Shown here piece after piece: positions 9,572 through 19,236 of a DNA stretch of 64,000 nucleotides. Location of the stretch: NCBI GenBank assembly GCA_918797485.1, contig CAKKNE010000001.1, forward strand, positions 3,968,001 to 4,032,000, read 5' to 3'. Source of the DNA: Pelagomonas calceolata. Its lineage: Eukaryota > Sar > Pelagophyceae > Pelagomonadales > Pelagomonadaceae. The number at the start of each line of letters is the position of its first letter. Within the stretch, counting starts at the first letter, position 1. The position numbers and the translations under genes were made by a program. The notes under the pieces were generated by a model. The model ran no database searches, was not told where the DNA came from, and saw only the letters and a program-made list of their open reading frames with translations.

Positions 9572-12500
9572 ATGATTCCCCTGGCTCCTGCATATGTCGA
9601 TCGGTTTCGCGCCTGGTCGCGGGCGGCGCGCAAGCGGCCGGCGATACCGAAACCGCTCCACAACCCCAGCAACCAGTGCTACCAGAACTCCGTGATCCAG
9701 TTGTTGCGAAGCTCGTCGTCACTTGTAGGGATTCTCGGCGACGAAGGTGTCGGCCTCGCTCCACGAACGGCAGAAAATTCAAGGTCGCTACAATTCGCGG
9801 CGGCGTTACGCGACGCGCTACGCTTCGATTCCGATGCTGGGCTCCTTTCTCGAAAGAGCCGGTGGCTGGGCTTTTCTCTGGACCGACAGGACGACGCGCA
9901 TCGGTTCCTCGACGCCGTCCTCGATGCGTCGTCGACCGGTTTTGGCGGCCTCGTCGAAGCCCTATGTGGCACTACCCTTACGAGGACGACGAGGTGCACG
10001 AGAACAAGTTGCCAGCACGAGAGCACGTGTATTACTCCTGCGGAGCTCGGGTTGAGCCTACCAGTCCCTTCGACGGGCAAGCACACGGTCGCCCACCTGC
10101 TCGGCCTCTTCTCGCAGCCCGAAGCAGTGGACGAAGATTACAAGTGCGAGGGCTGTGACCGGTGTGGATGCTGCAGCAGCATACTCGAGTCAATTGGACA
10201 CTCGGAGGTCCTCGTCCTGGCCTTGAAGTTCAACACGAACGACGAAAGGAAGAAGCTTCGGCGGGGACTCATCAAGCTCTCCCAGGGACTCCAGGTGGGG
10301 TCGAGCAACTTCCTGCTTTGTGGTACTGTTGTGCACTTGGGCGGGTACACAGATGCAGGCCACTACATAGCGCGCTGCAAAGGACCGGACAACAAGTGGC
10401 GCGTGTACAACGACGGCGCCCCGGCCGTGGTCTGTTCGTATGCCGACGTGTGCAAGGCCTCTGAAAAGGACGTGTGCTTGCTGTTGTACCAGCGCGCGCG
10501 TCAGGCCGCACTTCCGTCGCTCCAGGCGCCACCCACCAACGGGTGGGCTTCGTTCGGCGACGACGACGACGACGAGAGCGACACGGAGAGCAGTGACAGC
10601 GACGACGAGAACCCGCCGCCGCCGCCGCCGCCGCGCGCCGAAGATGATCGAGGCGGGAAGCGGAGCAAGAAGCGGCCGCGCGTGAACGAGCCGCCGCCGC
10701 CGCCGCCGGACGACGCGCGGCAGCCCTGGTCGCTTTTGCGCGCCCTGTGCGACGAGGATGCGCCGAACGGTGTCGACGCCGACGAGTTCGCGCAAGGAAT
10801 CGAGGATCGCGCCGCGAAGCTCGTCGGGGACTGGCGCCGGCTCGGCCTCGGGGAGCAGCCGGAGCCAGACGAGGCGCGCGGAGGCGACGACGCGTTCTCG
10901 ATCGCGTGCATGTGCGCGCGGGTGGGGCGCCTGGCGCCGGTCCTCGAGATGCTGCTCGACGAAAAGGACGGCCTGGGCTTCGAACCGAACCACGTGACGT
11001 CGTCGGGACGGACGCTTTTACATATAGCGGCCGAGTTCAACAACTTCGCGGCCGTCGCGTGCTTGATCCGTCAAGGTGCGGATCTCATGTTACGCGACGT
11101 CGAGCAGCGCCTCCCGCTACATGTAGCGGCCGCCGAGGCCACTGCGGCCACAGTCATGCTGCTGCTGACGGAAACTGGCGAGGCGGCGAAGACGCTCGAG
11201 CAGGATGGCGACGAGAACACCGCCACTCTGGCGGACGGGTGGCTGCTCAAAGACAAGAGCGACCAGGGCACGCCCGTGGACATCGCGAGAGCGCGCACGG
11301 ACGGCGAGAACGGGCGCTTCGTGTGTGAGGTTCTTGAGAACGGCGAGTGGGACGACGCCTGGTTCCAGGACGTCGAGCGGGACCCGGGCGAGTGCAGCGA
11401 GCGCATCCGCATGATCCTCCGCGGCGAGCTGGTCGACGATTCGGAGGACGAGCGGCGCGGCGGCGACGATGACGATGACGCGGTACGAGGACACGACGAG
11501 GGGCCCGGACAGGGGCGAGGCGCTTCGCCGGAGCGTGACGACGACGACGACAACGTCGAGTCCTCGCAGAAGGATGGCCAGCCGCGGCGCCGGTCGGAGC
11601 GCCTGAAGGCCCTCGAGAGGCGGGCCGAAACCGCCGAGACGAGCGACGACGACTCGAGCGACAAGCCCTTCCGCGCGCCCGACGACGATAATGAGGAGGA
11701 GGAGGAGATCGACGCGAGCGACGGCGACGACGTGGCCCCTACGGCGTCGACCTCGAGATACGGGCGGCAGTCGCTGTTCGACCGCGTTAGGGCGGCGAAA
11801 CGGCGCGGCGACAACGCCGCCCTGGCGAAGCTCATAGGCCCGCTGAGCCCCGAGTACGACGGCTGGACGAAGGGCGATGACCTGCCCGACGGCGACCTCA
11901 AAAAGTGGCTCGAGTTTGGTCACGCGATGGCGAGCGATGCGCTGTCGTACGACCTCGTGCAGCGCCTCGTCGACGCCTGTGTGACGGCGAATGTGCAGCC
12001 TCCTACGCCGTGCGACGAGTACACGCTGGACGACTACGCCCAGATGCTGCGGGCCTGGCGGGAGTCGCTTCATACGCGGTGCCGTTTCAAGCGCGAGGCG
12101 CTCCATCTGCTGGCGAAGAAGGTCGAGACGCTGCTCTCCGACTCGAAACAAGCCATGATAAAGAACGCGACGTCCAAGCCGAACGTCTGCGAGCGTTGTT
12201 TGGGGAGGGCGCAGACGTTGTTGGAGCGCAAGCCCGACGTCGACAAGATCGAGTATGGCAAGCCCCGCGAGCCCCCCTACTTCTGCCTCCGGCGCGGCGG
12301 CGTCGCCGTGGTCTTGAATGATAGACAGCTCGTGCGCGACCACCTCTGGCTCTCCGTCGTCTTCCGCGGGTGGCTCTGCAAACCGTGCAACAACCTGCTC
12401 CGCGACGTCGACACGCGCTCCACCGACGCCTACCGCACGTTCCAGCGCCGCGTCGGCCGAAACTGTCGGACATTCTCACGCTCCGGGGACGCTACCGCGG

Positions 12501-12913
12501 ACGACATCGTCGACGCTCTGCGGGCGGACTACGCCGACTCGTCGACGGGCGCGATGGACTGGGTCGCTTTAGGAAATGACAGCGCCGGCCTCTTTAGGGC
12601 TCCGCCGGAGCTCAACTTCTTCTGGGGGCCGGTGCCGGAGCCGCCGCCGCCGCCGCCGCGCGCGCGCCCGAAGCGCGGCCGCGCCGCTGCGGAGGAGGCG
12701 GCCGCGCCGCCGGTGCGGCGCTCGCGCCCGAGGCGTAGCTGCGCCGCATACGCGGAGGCGGCCGCGCCGCCGCCGCCGCCGCGCTCGCGCCCGAGGCGCG
12801 GCCGCGCCGCCGTGGAGGAGACGGCCGCGCCGCCGGCGCGGCGCTCGCGCCCGAGACGTAGCAGCGCCGCATACACGGAGGCGGCCGCTCCGCCGCCGCG
12901 CCGGCTACAGTAA
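9572..12913 (+). CDS. Ubiquitin-specific protease fused to ankyrin repeats and an endonuclease-VII-like HNH domain
   Basis: 1113 residues, single exon. Residues 1-310 form a USP (peptidase C19) domain: Cys box NQCYQNSVIQLL with Cys36, a RQDDAHRFL box corresponding to QQDAHE, zinc-type CxxC pairs (CEGC/CGCC), and the His box GGYTDAGHYIARC with His264 followed by VYNDGA. The catalytic residues look intact. After an acidic linker, two ankyrin-like repeats occur near residues 475-530 (GRTLLHIAAEFNNF, LPLHVAAAEA). A second acidic, Arg-containing linker leads to a C-terminal CERC ... RDHLW ... RGWLCKPCNN module (about 870-945). Its CxxC, DH, CxxCN pattern is that of the recombination endonuclease VII/HNH fold. 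The tail is a 20-residue tandem repeat. Known: USPs remove ubiquitin. The fusion partner's role is unknown, perhaps DNA or chromatin targeting. Confidence 0.85.
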   Translation: MIPLAPAYVDRFRAWSRAARKRPAIPKPLHNPSNQCYQNSVIQLLRSSSSLVGILGDEGVGLAPRTAENSRSLQFAAALRDALRFDSDAGLLSRKSRWLGFSLDRQDDAHRFLDAVLDASSTGFGGLVEALCGTTLTRTTRCTRTSCQHESTCITPAELGLSLPVPSTGKHTVAHLLGLFSQPEAVDEDYKCEGCDRCGCCSSILESIGHSEVLVLALKFNTNDERKKLRRGLIKLSQGLQVGSSNFLLCGTVVHLGGYTDAGHYIARCKGPDNKWRVYNDGAPAVVCSYADVCKASEKDVCLLLYQRARQAALPSLQAPPTNGWASFGDDDDDESDTESSDSDDENPPPPPPPRAEDDRGGKRSKKRPRVNEPPPPPPDDARQPWSLLRALCDEDAPNGVDADEFAQGIEDRAAKLVGDWRRLGLGEQPEPDEARGGDDAFSIACMCARVGRLAPVLEMLLDEKDGLGFEPNHVTSSGRTLLHIAAEFNNFAAVACLIRQGADLMLRDVEQRLPLHVAAAEATAATVMLLLTETGEAAKTLEQDGDENTATLADGWLLKDKSDQGTPVDIARARTDGENGRFVCEVLENGEWDDAWFQDVERDPGECSERIRMILRGELVDDSEDERRGGDDDDDAVRGHDEGPGQGRGASPERDDDDDNVESSQKDGQPRRRSERLKALERRAETAETSDDDSSDKPFRAPDDDNEEEEEIDASDGDDVAPTASTSRYGRQSLFDRVRAAKRRGDNAALAKLIGPLSPEYDGWTKGDDLPDGDLKKWLEFGHAMASDALSYDLVQRLVDACVTANVQPPTPCDEYTLDDYAQMLRAWRESLHTRCRFKREALHLLAKKVETLLSDSKQAMIKNATSKPNVCERCLGRAQTLLERKPDVDKIEYGKPREPPYFCLRRGGVAVVLNDRQLVRDHLWLSVVFRGWLCKPCNNLLRDVDTRSTDAYRTFQRRVGRNCRTFSRSGDATADDIVDALRADYADSSTGAMDWVALGNDSAGLFRAPPELNFFWGPVPEPPPPPPRARPKRGRAAAEEAAAPPVRRSRPRRSCAAYAEAAAPPPPPRSRPRRGRAAVEETAAPPARRSRPRRSSAAYTEAAAPPPRRLQ
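12660..12905 (+). repeat. Coding minisatellite, four ~60-bp units in alternating types
   Basis: The USP-fusion tail consists of four units of 20-21 residues that alternate in type: RGRAAAEEAAAPP, SCAAYAEAAAPP, RGRAAVEETAAPP, SSAAYTEAAAPP, each introduced by a R/SRPRR-like box. The alternation implies that a ~123-bp pair was duplicated after the two unit types had diverged. Confidence 0.85.
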
Positions 12914-13182
12914 CTTCGGCGTCCGCGTGGCGATCGACGGCGACACAGCCGTGGTCGGGGCAACCGGCTAGCTAGAAGACGCTCCGCGCGTAAGAGAGAA
13001 CTACAGAACAAAATACACAACAAAACCTAGACAAAACCATGACATGACTCAGCGGAGCGCGGACGCGGGCGCGTGACCATGAAGATGCGGCTCGGCACCG
13101 ACAGGCTTCCGAGGTGTCGAAGAGCGTGGTCGTCATTTTTGATAGCCGGAAAACTCTAGCGTGTGTGGCTTGGCAATAATTA

Positions 13183-13205
13183 GCTAGCGTCACTTTAACA
13201 CTAGC
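13183..13205 (+). promoter_or_regulatory. Two-arm inverted-repeat element, copy 2
   Basis: Arms GCTAGCG and CACTAGC with spacer TCACTTTAA. It is 149 bp upstream of the ATG at 13355. One of the few copies between same-strand genes. The remainder of the 441-bp gap shows nothing else except a lone TCTAGCG at 13156. Confidence 0.7.
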
Positions 13206-13354
13206 AAACCGCGCGCGTCTCTATTTTGCCACCATACAAGCCACATAGCTCCTCATTTGCTCAGCGGCGCTGTGAGAGGACTCCCAGCTATCCCACCTCT
13301 CGCAAATTGCTACCAGTTTGCACGTAACGGCGCGTCATTTCAAACGCCAGCACC

Positions 13355-13999
13355 ATGGTCTCGCCGCGCCGCCCGCGCAAGTCCAACGACAAGAAAGTTG
13401 ATTATGCCGCCATGTGTGATTCGGGGGATGAAGAAGCGTCGGCCCAGGACGAGCCCATGGAGGAAGAGGAGGAGGAGGAGAGCAGCGCCTCGGACAGTGA
13501 GTTAGAGGACGACGAGGACGACGACGAGGAGCTGCCAGGGGAGGACGAGGACGAGCCCATGGATGATGTATTAGAGGAGTCCTCGAACGACAGCTCGCGC
13601 CGCAAGAAGACGCCGAAGAAGAAGCCCGCGCCGAAGCCCAAGAAGACGACCGCCTCCAAAAAACCCGCGCCGCGGCCCGTCGAGGCCGACGACGACGCCG
13701 AGGTCGACGAGGAGCCGCCGGCGCCCATCGGGAGCGTGCCCGTCGTCGCGCCGGGCGAGGACATCTTCCGCGCCGCCGCTCGTAAAGTCTTCACGCAGCA
13801 CGCGCCTTGGGTGCTCGAGAAGGCGGACGCGTGGCGCGCGACGCCCATGTATAGAGCTGAGCTCGCCGAGCAGGCCGCCTACGAGGCGGAGGAGCGCGAG
13901 AAGGCCGAGAAGAAGGCTGCCAAGAAAAGAGGTGCTAGCGAGAAGAAGTCGCCGGCGAAGAAGTCCAAGAAGAAGGAGGTCGAGGTGGGGGACTACTGA
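13355..13999 (+). CDS. Acidic/basic nuclear protein (chromatin-type low complexity)
   Basis: 214 residues beginning MVSPRRPRKSNDKKVDYA. A very acidic block (about residues 30-80) is followed by a Lys/Pro/Ala block (KKTPKKKPAPKPKKTTA). A short folded-looking stretch follows near 140-180 (DIFRAAARKVFTQHAPWVLEKADAW split here by eye into helices), and the C-terminus is Lys-rich. Such bipolar charge patterns are common in HMG-like, nucleolar and histone-chaperone proteins, but no signature domain is visible. The start is the ATG in CACCATGG context. Confidence 0.7.
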   Translation: MVSPRRPRKSNDKKVDYAAMCDSGDEEASAQDEPMEEEEEEESSASDSELEDDEDDDEELPGEDEDEPMDDVLEESSNDSSRRKKTPKKKPAPKPKKTTASKKPAPRPVEADDDAEVDEEPPAPIGSVPVVAPGEDIFRAAARKVFTQHAPWVLEKADAWRATPMYRAELAEQAAYEAEEREKAEKKAAKKRGASEKKSPAKKSKKKEVEVGDY

Positions 14000-14536
14000 G
14001 GGGGTCGGGGCGTAAGGGAGGCTTATGTGCTCGGGCTTGTCGCTTCGACTGCGTGCAGTGAATAGGGTTGGTGGCCTCTGGGGATACCGCGTTTTGTACC
14101 ATGGACAGGATCTGGAAAAGCAGGCGCATATGTCCTAGGGTCCCAATTGAGCTTGCTTATCTGGGTTCGGGGAGGCCGCCCCGCCGACGCGGCGGCCGGC
14201 GCGCGCGGCTCCCACCGCAATCCATTCCTCCGAAGTTCGTCCGCCGCGGCAAAAACCGCTCGCCGCGACGAGGAACCGAGGCCCGCCGCTTTTTTAAACG
14301 CAACCCGCACCGCTAACTAAGGCATACAAAAGTTACGAGAGTTTCAGGGACGAAACGCGTCCTGGGCCTGAGGCGAAACCAAAGATTTTACGAGCCACCG
14401 GGCGCACCAGCGCTGCCGCGGGGCCGCGGCCGAAGTCATATAAGCTAACCCGCCGCGCGGGGCAGCCCCGGCGTGCCGCGTAGGGCAGCCACAAAAAAAG
14501 TTTCGCCCCAGCAGCATCTTTGCGCTCCCAAGAGCG
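14000..14536 (+). other. Upstream region of the MYB gene
   Basis: 537 bp without a convincing ORF. A TATA-like CATATAAG at about 14436-14443 lies roughly 100 bp before the MYB start and could be its core promoter. The two-arm repeat is absent here. Confidence 0.4.
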
Positions 14537-15454
14537 ATGGCCGACCCGGCCGAGCCCGCGACGGACGCCAAGCCCGCGGCCCACGAGCTCCTGGGGGCGC
14601 TCCAGGACGAGGGCGTCGCGGCGCTGGCGGCCGCGGCATCGGAAGAAAAACGCGCGTCGCCCGTGCGTCGCGCCTGGTCGCGGGAAGAGGACGCCGCCAT
14701 CGTTAAATTAGTGGAGAGGCACGGCACGAAGCTCTGGGCGTTGATTAGTCAAGAGCTCAACACGCAGATAAGTGGGAACAGGACGGGCAAGCAGTGCCGC
14801 ACGAGGTGGCTCAATCATTTGGACCCGAGGATAAAGCGCGACCCCTGGTCGCCGCAGGAAGAGCGCACGATCTATGACGCCCAAAGGCAATTAGGCAACA
14901 AGTGGGCGGAGATCGCCAAGTTGTTACCGGGTCGCACGGACAACGCCGTGAAGAACTACTGGTACTCTTCCGTGAGGAAAAATCAGAGAAGGTGGCAGAA
15001 GGACTGCCAGGATGGCCGGCCGCCGCCCGGTGCGTTAGTGGCCCAGACGCCCACGGGGCCCATCGTCGCGGCCCCACCACCCACCGACGCGAAAAGCGCA
15101 CCACCACAACCCCAGCCGCCGGCGGGACCCTTCTTCGTCGTGCCCTACGCCGTGCCCATCCCGGGCCAGCCCAACGCCGCGCCGCCGCCTCCCCAAGGAT
15201 TGATCCCGTCGCCGGGCGGAGTGGTACCGCCCGGCTACGTCGTGCGGCAGATGCCGCAGGGCTACTACGTGGCCACGCCGCCGAACTTGGCCTACGCGCC
15301 GGGGTCGCCTTCTGGAACGGCGGCGCTCGGGAGCCCGGTCGCCGCCGCTGCTTTGGGCAGCCCGGTCCCGGCGCCCGTCGCCGCGGCCCTGGGAGCCCTG
15401 GGGGGGAGCCCCGTCCAACCGCCGGCCAAAAAACCGAAGACCGAACATGTGTAA
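14537..15454 (+). CDS. R2R3-MYB transcription factor
   Basis: 305 residues. R2 (about 45-98) begins [20 protein letters not shown] and contains [15 protein letters not shown]3 (about 100-150) has [19 protein letters not shown] and [14 protein letters not shown]. The regularly spaced tryptophans and the recognition helices are intact, so sequence-specific DNA binding is expected (consensus AACNG-type sites are known for the family). The rest is a Pro/Gly/Ala/Gln-rich region with no fold signal, probably a transactivation region, ending in a basic [10 protein letters not shown] motif that may be a nuclear localisation signal. The stop lies 4 bp from the stop of the convergent gene at 15459. Confidence 0.92.
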   Translation: MADPAEPATDAKPAAHELLGALQDEGVAALAAAASEEKRASPVRRAWSREEDAAIVKLVERHGTKLWALISQELNTQISGNRTGKQCRTRWLNHLDPRIKRDPWSPQEERTIYDAQRQLGNKWAEIAKLLPGRTDNAVKNYWYSSVRKNQRRWQKDCQDGRPPPGALVAQTPTGPIVAAPPPTDAKSAPPQPQPPAGPFFVVPYAVPIPGQPNAAPPPPQGLIPSPGGVVPPGYVVRQMPQGYYVATPPNLAYAPGSPSGTAALGSPVAAAALGSPVPAPVAAALGALGGSPVQPPAKKPKTEHV

Positions 15455-15458
15455 GCTA

Positions 15459-16625
15459 CTATTTCTTAGTCAGCTTGTCGAGGGGCCCGTCCTTCGGTTC
15501 CGTTAGCGCATCGCCGGCCCACTTCGCAAGGCCCAGGAGAGCGCCAATCCCCAACACGACCCCCAAATTCTGCTTCATGTACTCCGCGCCGGCCACCGTC
15601 ACGCCCGTGAAGCCCGCCGCCAAACCAGCACCTTCCGCCGCGCCCAGCGCCGCCTTGGCGCCGGCGCTGTCGAGCACTGGGGTTATTTTGGCCGCCAAGG
15701 CTGTGGTGGACTCGCCGGCGCCAGCTAATTTACCGGTGGTCTCCGCAAAGAGTCCCGCCTTCGAGGCGACACCTTCAGCGACGCCCGACGCTGCCAAACC
15801 TTTGCCGAGTTTTGTGAAGCCCTCGGGCGCAACTTTCACCGCTTTAGTCGCGGCGTCGGCGTTCGTGGCGAGGCCCTTGGCGATTTTTGTTGAAGTGGGA
15901 GAGCCGGCTACTTTGGCGACTTTCGTGACGGCCTCGGCGGGCGCCTTCGACGCGAGGCGCGCCGCGTCGCTTTGAGCCGCCGCCTTGGCGCTCTTCAGCG
16001 CGACGTCGGACTGGGCGGCGAGGCCCTTGCCCACCTTCGTGACGGCCTCTGGTGCTTGTTTAGCCGCTTTGGAAACTACTTTGGTCGCGCCGCGCGTGGC
16101 CACACCAGTAGAGGAGTCCCCGAACACGGACGCGCCGAGCCCGGCGAGCGCGCCGGCGCCGGCACCGATGCCCTCGCCGGCGCCCGACCCCGCGGTCGCA
16201 TCCACCAACGTCGTCGACGCGACGGCGGCGGCGCCCGCCGCGGCGGCCGCGGCGTCGGCCGCGCCCGACGTCGCCGCGGCGGTGACCGCCTCCGTCGCGA
16301 CGGGCGCCGCGGCCGCGACGCTGGCCGCGGCGTCCGCGGCCGTCGAGTAGATGACCGTGTCGGCGACCGTCGCGGTCGCCGCGGAGTACGTCGTGATGAG
16401 GTCGGCGGCCCCGCCCACGGCCGCGCCGTCGAGCAGCGGGTCCGCCAGCAGCACGGCGCCGCCCGCCGCGCCCGCCGTCGCCAAGGCCGCGACGATCGTC
16501 GCGTTGATGTCCTGCTGCGGTTCTTCGGGTGCTGCGAAGCGTCTCGTGCTGCTGCGGAGTGTCTGTGGCCTCCGATACGTCTGTAAGGCGGCGCAGCCCA
16601 CGAGTGCTAAGGCAATGCGAGCCAT
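15459..16625 (-). CDS. Ala-rich, probably plastid-targeted repetitive protein
   Basis: 388 residues from the ATG at 16625, chosen because it starts a signal peptide (MARIALALVGCAALQ) followed by a basic Ser/Thr/Arg stretch (TYRRPQTLRSSTRRFAAPEE), the layout of a bipartite plastid presequence in algae with secondary plastids. The mature part is extremely Ala/Gly/Val/Lys rich: first a hydrophobic Ala-rich half, then irregular ~30-residue repeats around VTKVGKGLAA / TKIAKGLATNAD / FTKLGKGLAASG. Near the C-terminus a possible membrane helix (LGVVLGIGALLGLAKWAG) precedes KDGPLDKLTKK. No family is recognised. Confidence 0.7.
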   Translation of the reverse strand: MARIALALVGCAALQTYRRPQTLRSSTRRFAAPEEPQQDINATIVAALATAGAAGGAVLLADPLLDGAAVGGAADLITTYSAATATVADTVIYSTAADAAASVAAAAPVATEAVTAAATSGAADAAAAAAGAAAVASTTLVDATAGSGAGEGIGAGAGALAGLGASVFGDSSTGVATRGATKVVSKAAKQAPEAVTKVGKGLAAQSDVALKSAKAAAQSDAARLASKAPAEAVTKVAKVAGSPTSTKIAKGLATNADAATKAVKVAPEGFTKLGKGLAASGVAEGVASKAGLFAETTGKLAGAGESTTALAAKITPVLDSAGAKAALGAAEGAGLAAGFTGVTVAGAEYMKQNLGVVLGIGALLGLAKWAGDALTEPKDGPLDKLTKK

Positions 16626-16779
16626 GACAGCCTCACACAGCCTCCAGTTGTAAGCAAACAAGGGGGATCCGGCAGGGCGTCCTTGCGCGCTGCGTCTAAA
16701 AGCCAATGAAACTGCCGAAGCCACAACGATGTCGCAGCGATGCGTGCGCACGCCGTGTGATTTGCTCTTGATGTCGAGT

Positions 16780-16802
16780 GCTAGTGCCTCACAGCCGCTA
16801 GC
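16780..16802 (-). promoter_or_regulatory. Two-arm inverted-repeat element, copy 3
   Basis: On the minus strand it reads GCTAGCG, GCTGTGAGG, CACTAGC. It lies between the divergent starts at 16625 (-) and 17113 (+), 154 bp from the former. The remaining sequence of this 487-bp gap has no recognisable feature. Confidence 0.75.
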
Positions 16803-17112
16803 GTCCGAATTTCGACGAGTCGTCCGAACCAGTCAAAACCTCCCGGACCTCTCCGGGGCAGGGGCAGGCGCTGCGGCGTCTTGATCACGAGCCGGCCGGC
16901 AGGTGGTTGCCCAGCGCGTTGTTATCGTAACGAGCTACGCGCGAGAGCATCCAGCGGGCCGCTGGAACGGTTCACACAAGCAGCCGTCGCCGAACGCCAC
17001 ACGCGGCCTCACGCCAACGCCGCGCGTTCGACGCAAGGCTGCCCCAGCACCACCCACCGGCAGGGCTGCCCCAACCCGCCGACGTGCGGCAAGGACTCCT
17101 CATAAGTAAACC

Positions 17113-17514
17113 ATGGGCAAGGGCGCCGGCAAGGGCCGGGGCAAGAAGAAGGAGCCCGAGCCAGAGGACACGGGACCGCCGCCGCCCCCGCCCGACCTAA
17201 ATAACTACGTCGCGCTCTCCTTGAAACTCATGAACTGGAAGTTCATGGACGACTCCACGATCGTGACGGACGAGACGCACCTGTTCACGATCAAAAAACG
17301 GCTCGAGGCGAAGCATGGCCGCATGAAGCAACTGGTCATTTGCAAGGATAGCTATGCGGAGCGGAACGAGTTAAGGGACGACATGAAGACGCTGAAGGAG
17401 TACGGGATCCTCGGGGCGCAGAAGCCGAACGAGCCGGCGCCCATCACGCTGTTCTACGAGTTCAAGCCGCTCGACCACGACAATCCACTCTTATATAATA
17501 TGGAGGCGGACTAA
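17113..17514 (+). CDS. Small conserved-looking basic-headed protein
   Basis: 133 residues: a Gly/Lys head (MGKGAGKGRGKKKEPEPED), a proline run, then a compact ~100-residue domain (LSLKLMNWKFMDDSTIV, TIKKRLEAKHGRMKQLVIC, ITLFYEFKPLDHDNPLLYN). The strand-helix-strand layout with a final hydrophobic strand suggests a ubiquitin-like beta-grasp fold. I have a vague recollection of similar small proteins in ciliated protists but cannot name the family. ATG context AAACCATGG is good. It is followed by the Rab gene on the same strand. Confidence 0.65.
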   Translation: MGKGAGKGRGKKKEPEPEDTGPPPPPPDLNNYVALSLKLMNWKFMDDSTIVTDETHLFTIKKRLEAKHGRMKQLVICKDSYAERNELRDDMKTLKEYGILGAQKPNEPAPITLFYEFKPLDHDNPLLYNMEAD

Positions 17515-17746
17515 GTTTTTGTGTCTCTGAGGGTGTTTTCGGGCGCGGCGGCGGCGTGGGAGCCTTGCGCGTGCCATTGGCTCTAGTATGTCGGTACGCT
17601 AGCTCCGAGCTTTGGCTCCTCATTAACTTTGGCATTAGTGCTCGCTTCTGCCTCGAAGCTTGCTCACGAATTGTCGAAAGACACTGCTTGTCGGTGCCGA
17701 TCGCTGCAAACGCTTGCAGAGACGAGTAAATCAATCATAAGCAGCA

Positions 17747-18529
17747 ATGTCCCAGCAGGCTGATTTTGAGGAGACCGCCGCGACGGAGGCGCAGGACTCG
17801 TCGACGGAGGCACCACGTGCGCAAGAGGCACTGCCGGACGCCTTCGACGAGACCGCCGCCGTCCCCGAGCAGCCGCCGGCGCCGCGGCCCATCGCGACGC
17901 AGCGGGGCTCGACGACGACGATGCTGAAATGCGTGGTCCTGGGGTCGAGCAACGTCGGCAAGAGTTCGCTGTTGGAACGCTACACGAAGAATAGTTTTCG
18001 GCCCGAGCGGCGGGTCACGCTGGGTGCCGATTTCGCCTCGAAGGTCATCGAGGTCGGGGAAGAGCGCGTCCGCCTAGTCATCTGGGACACGGCGGGGCAG
18101 GAGCGGTTCCACCACGGCACGATCGGCGGCGCATTTTATAGGGGTGCTGATGGTGCCTTGCTTGTGTACGACACCACGGACTTCGCGACCTTCGCCCAGG
18201 TCGAATTATGGAGACGCGAGCTCCTTCAGCGCGTCGACGGACCGGAGGCGTTTCCGATCGTGTGCGTGGGCAACAAGATGGACCTGCCCTGTCCGACACG
18301 CAGTGATGATGAAAAAGCGGCCGAGGCCTGGTGCGCGGCGCACGGCGTCGGGCTCCTCTTCGCGTCGGCCTGCGACGGCACGGGCGTTGCCGTGGCCATG
18401 GAGGCCGTCGCCGCGCTCGCGTTGGAGAACAAGAAGCGGCGGCAGGCCCTTGGCGTGACGAAGCCGCCGTCGCTGTCGCTCGACGACCTCCACGCGCGCG
18501 AGAAGCGGGGATCGTCAAATTGTTGTTAA
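17747..18529 (+). CDS. Rab-family small GTPase
   Basis: 260 residues with a ~55-residue acidic N-terminal extension before the G domain. Nucleotide-binding motifs are complete: G1 GSSNVGKSS (about 66-73), G2 threonine in RRVTLGADF, G3 WDTAGQERF (about 113-121), G4 GNKMDL (about 165-170), and a G5-like FASAC. The switch II sequence and the C-terminal NCC support a prenylated Rab acting in vesicle traffic. LGADF and the WDTAGQERF/GAFYRGADG stretch are closest to Rab7/Rab32-like sequences, but the subfamily is not settled. The stop is only 2 bp from the stop of the convergent HAD gene. Confidence 0.92.
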   Translation: MSQQADFEETAATEAQDSSTEAPRAQEALPDAFDETAAVPEQPPAPRPIATQRGSTTTMLKCVVLGSSNVGKSSLLERYTKNSFRPERRVTLGADFASKVIEVGEERVRLVIWDTAGQERFHHGTIGGAFYRGADGALLVYDTTDFATFAQVELWRRELLQRVDGPEAFPIVCVGNKMDLPCPTRSDDEKAAEAWCAAHGVGLLFASACDGTGVAVAMEAVAALALENKKRRQALGVTKPPSLSLDDLHAREKRGSSNCC

Positions 18530-18531
18530 TA

Positions 18532-19092
18532 TTACTGTTTACAAAGTACACGAATCGCCTCTTCCACGTGGGCGTCCTGGAGGCCGGCTGTCGAGTCGAT
18601 TGTTGAGACTCGATCGACGAACAGCGCTCGGCGCTCGGCGCACTCCTCGCCTCCCACAAGCTCCTCGTCGTCGAGCGCGACCCAGCGTCGCGCGGGGCGC
18701 TTCTCGAGGTGGCGCGCGATCTCCCACTGGCGCACGCTGTGGTAGTTTATATCTGTGGTTGGCAGCGGCACTTTCTCAGAAAGCGGCGGCCCGAAGGCGC
18801 GGAACCGTCGTTCAACAACGGCGACGGCGTCCGCGCGGGCGCGCCACGACGACGAGAGTATGATCGTGGCATCGGTGGCGGCGACGATCGCGGCCAGGCG
18901 CTCGACGCAGCGCTCATCGAAGGGCGCGAACGCGGCGTCGGCGTCGAGCTTCGCCACGCGTTGCGTCGGCGGCCCCGGCGGGGCGCGGCCGCCGAAGGGC
19001 GCCAGGACGCCGTCGATGTCGAGGAAGATGAGCGGTTGTTCTGTGGCGGCTGGCTCCGGTTCTTGGCGCTTTTGTTTCTTCTTCTTGGCCAT
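18532..19092 (-). CDS. HAD-like protein (Swiss-army-knife RNA-repair HAD type)
   Basis: 186 residues. After a Lys-rich head (MAKKKKQKRQEPEP) comes the HAD motif I FLDIDGVLAPF (about 22-32), motif II-like IILSSSWRARAD, and a WVALDDEEL motif III/IV region near residue 147. Known: HAD enzymes use the first Asp of DxDG as a nucleophile for phosphoryl transfer. The short single-domain layout with SSSWR and ALDD matches the HAD domain found in predicted RNA-repair proteins and stand-alone bacterial homologues. Substrate unknown. Convergent with the Rab gene (2 bp between stops), so their 3' UTRs must overlap if both are transcribed normally. Confidence 0.8.
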   Translation of the reverse strand: MAKKKKQKRQEPEPAATEQPLIFLDIDGVLAPFGGRAPPGPPTQRVAKLDADAAFAPFDERCVERLAAIVAATDATIILSSSWRARADAVAVVERRFRAFGPPLSEKVPLPTTDINYHSVRQWEIARHLEKRPARRWVALDDEELVGGEECAERRALFVDRVSTIDSTAGLQDAHVEEAIRVLCKQ

Positions 19093-19236
19093 AGCACAGC
19101 ACAGCTCAGCGTCAGCGGCACCTCAGCGTCGCATCGATCGGATTCAGCGATAAAATGATAAATGCTGCCTCCAGCCAGCCGTTGGAATAGTCTGGGCAGC
19201 GTCGCATGGCAAAAAACCGAGCAAAAGCCACAGAGG

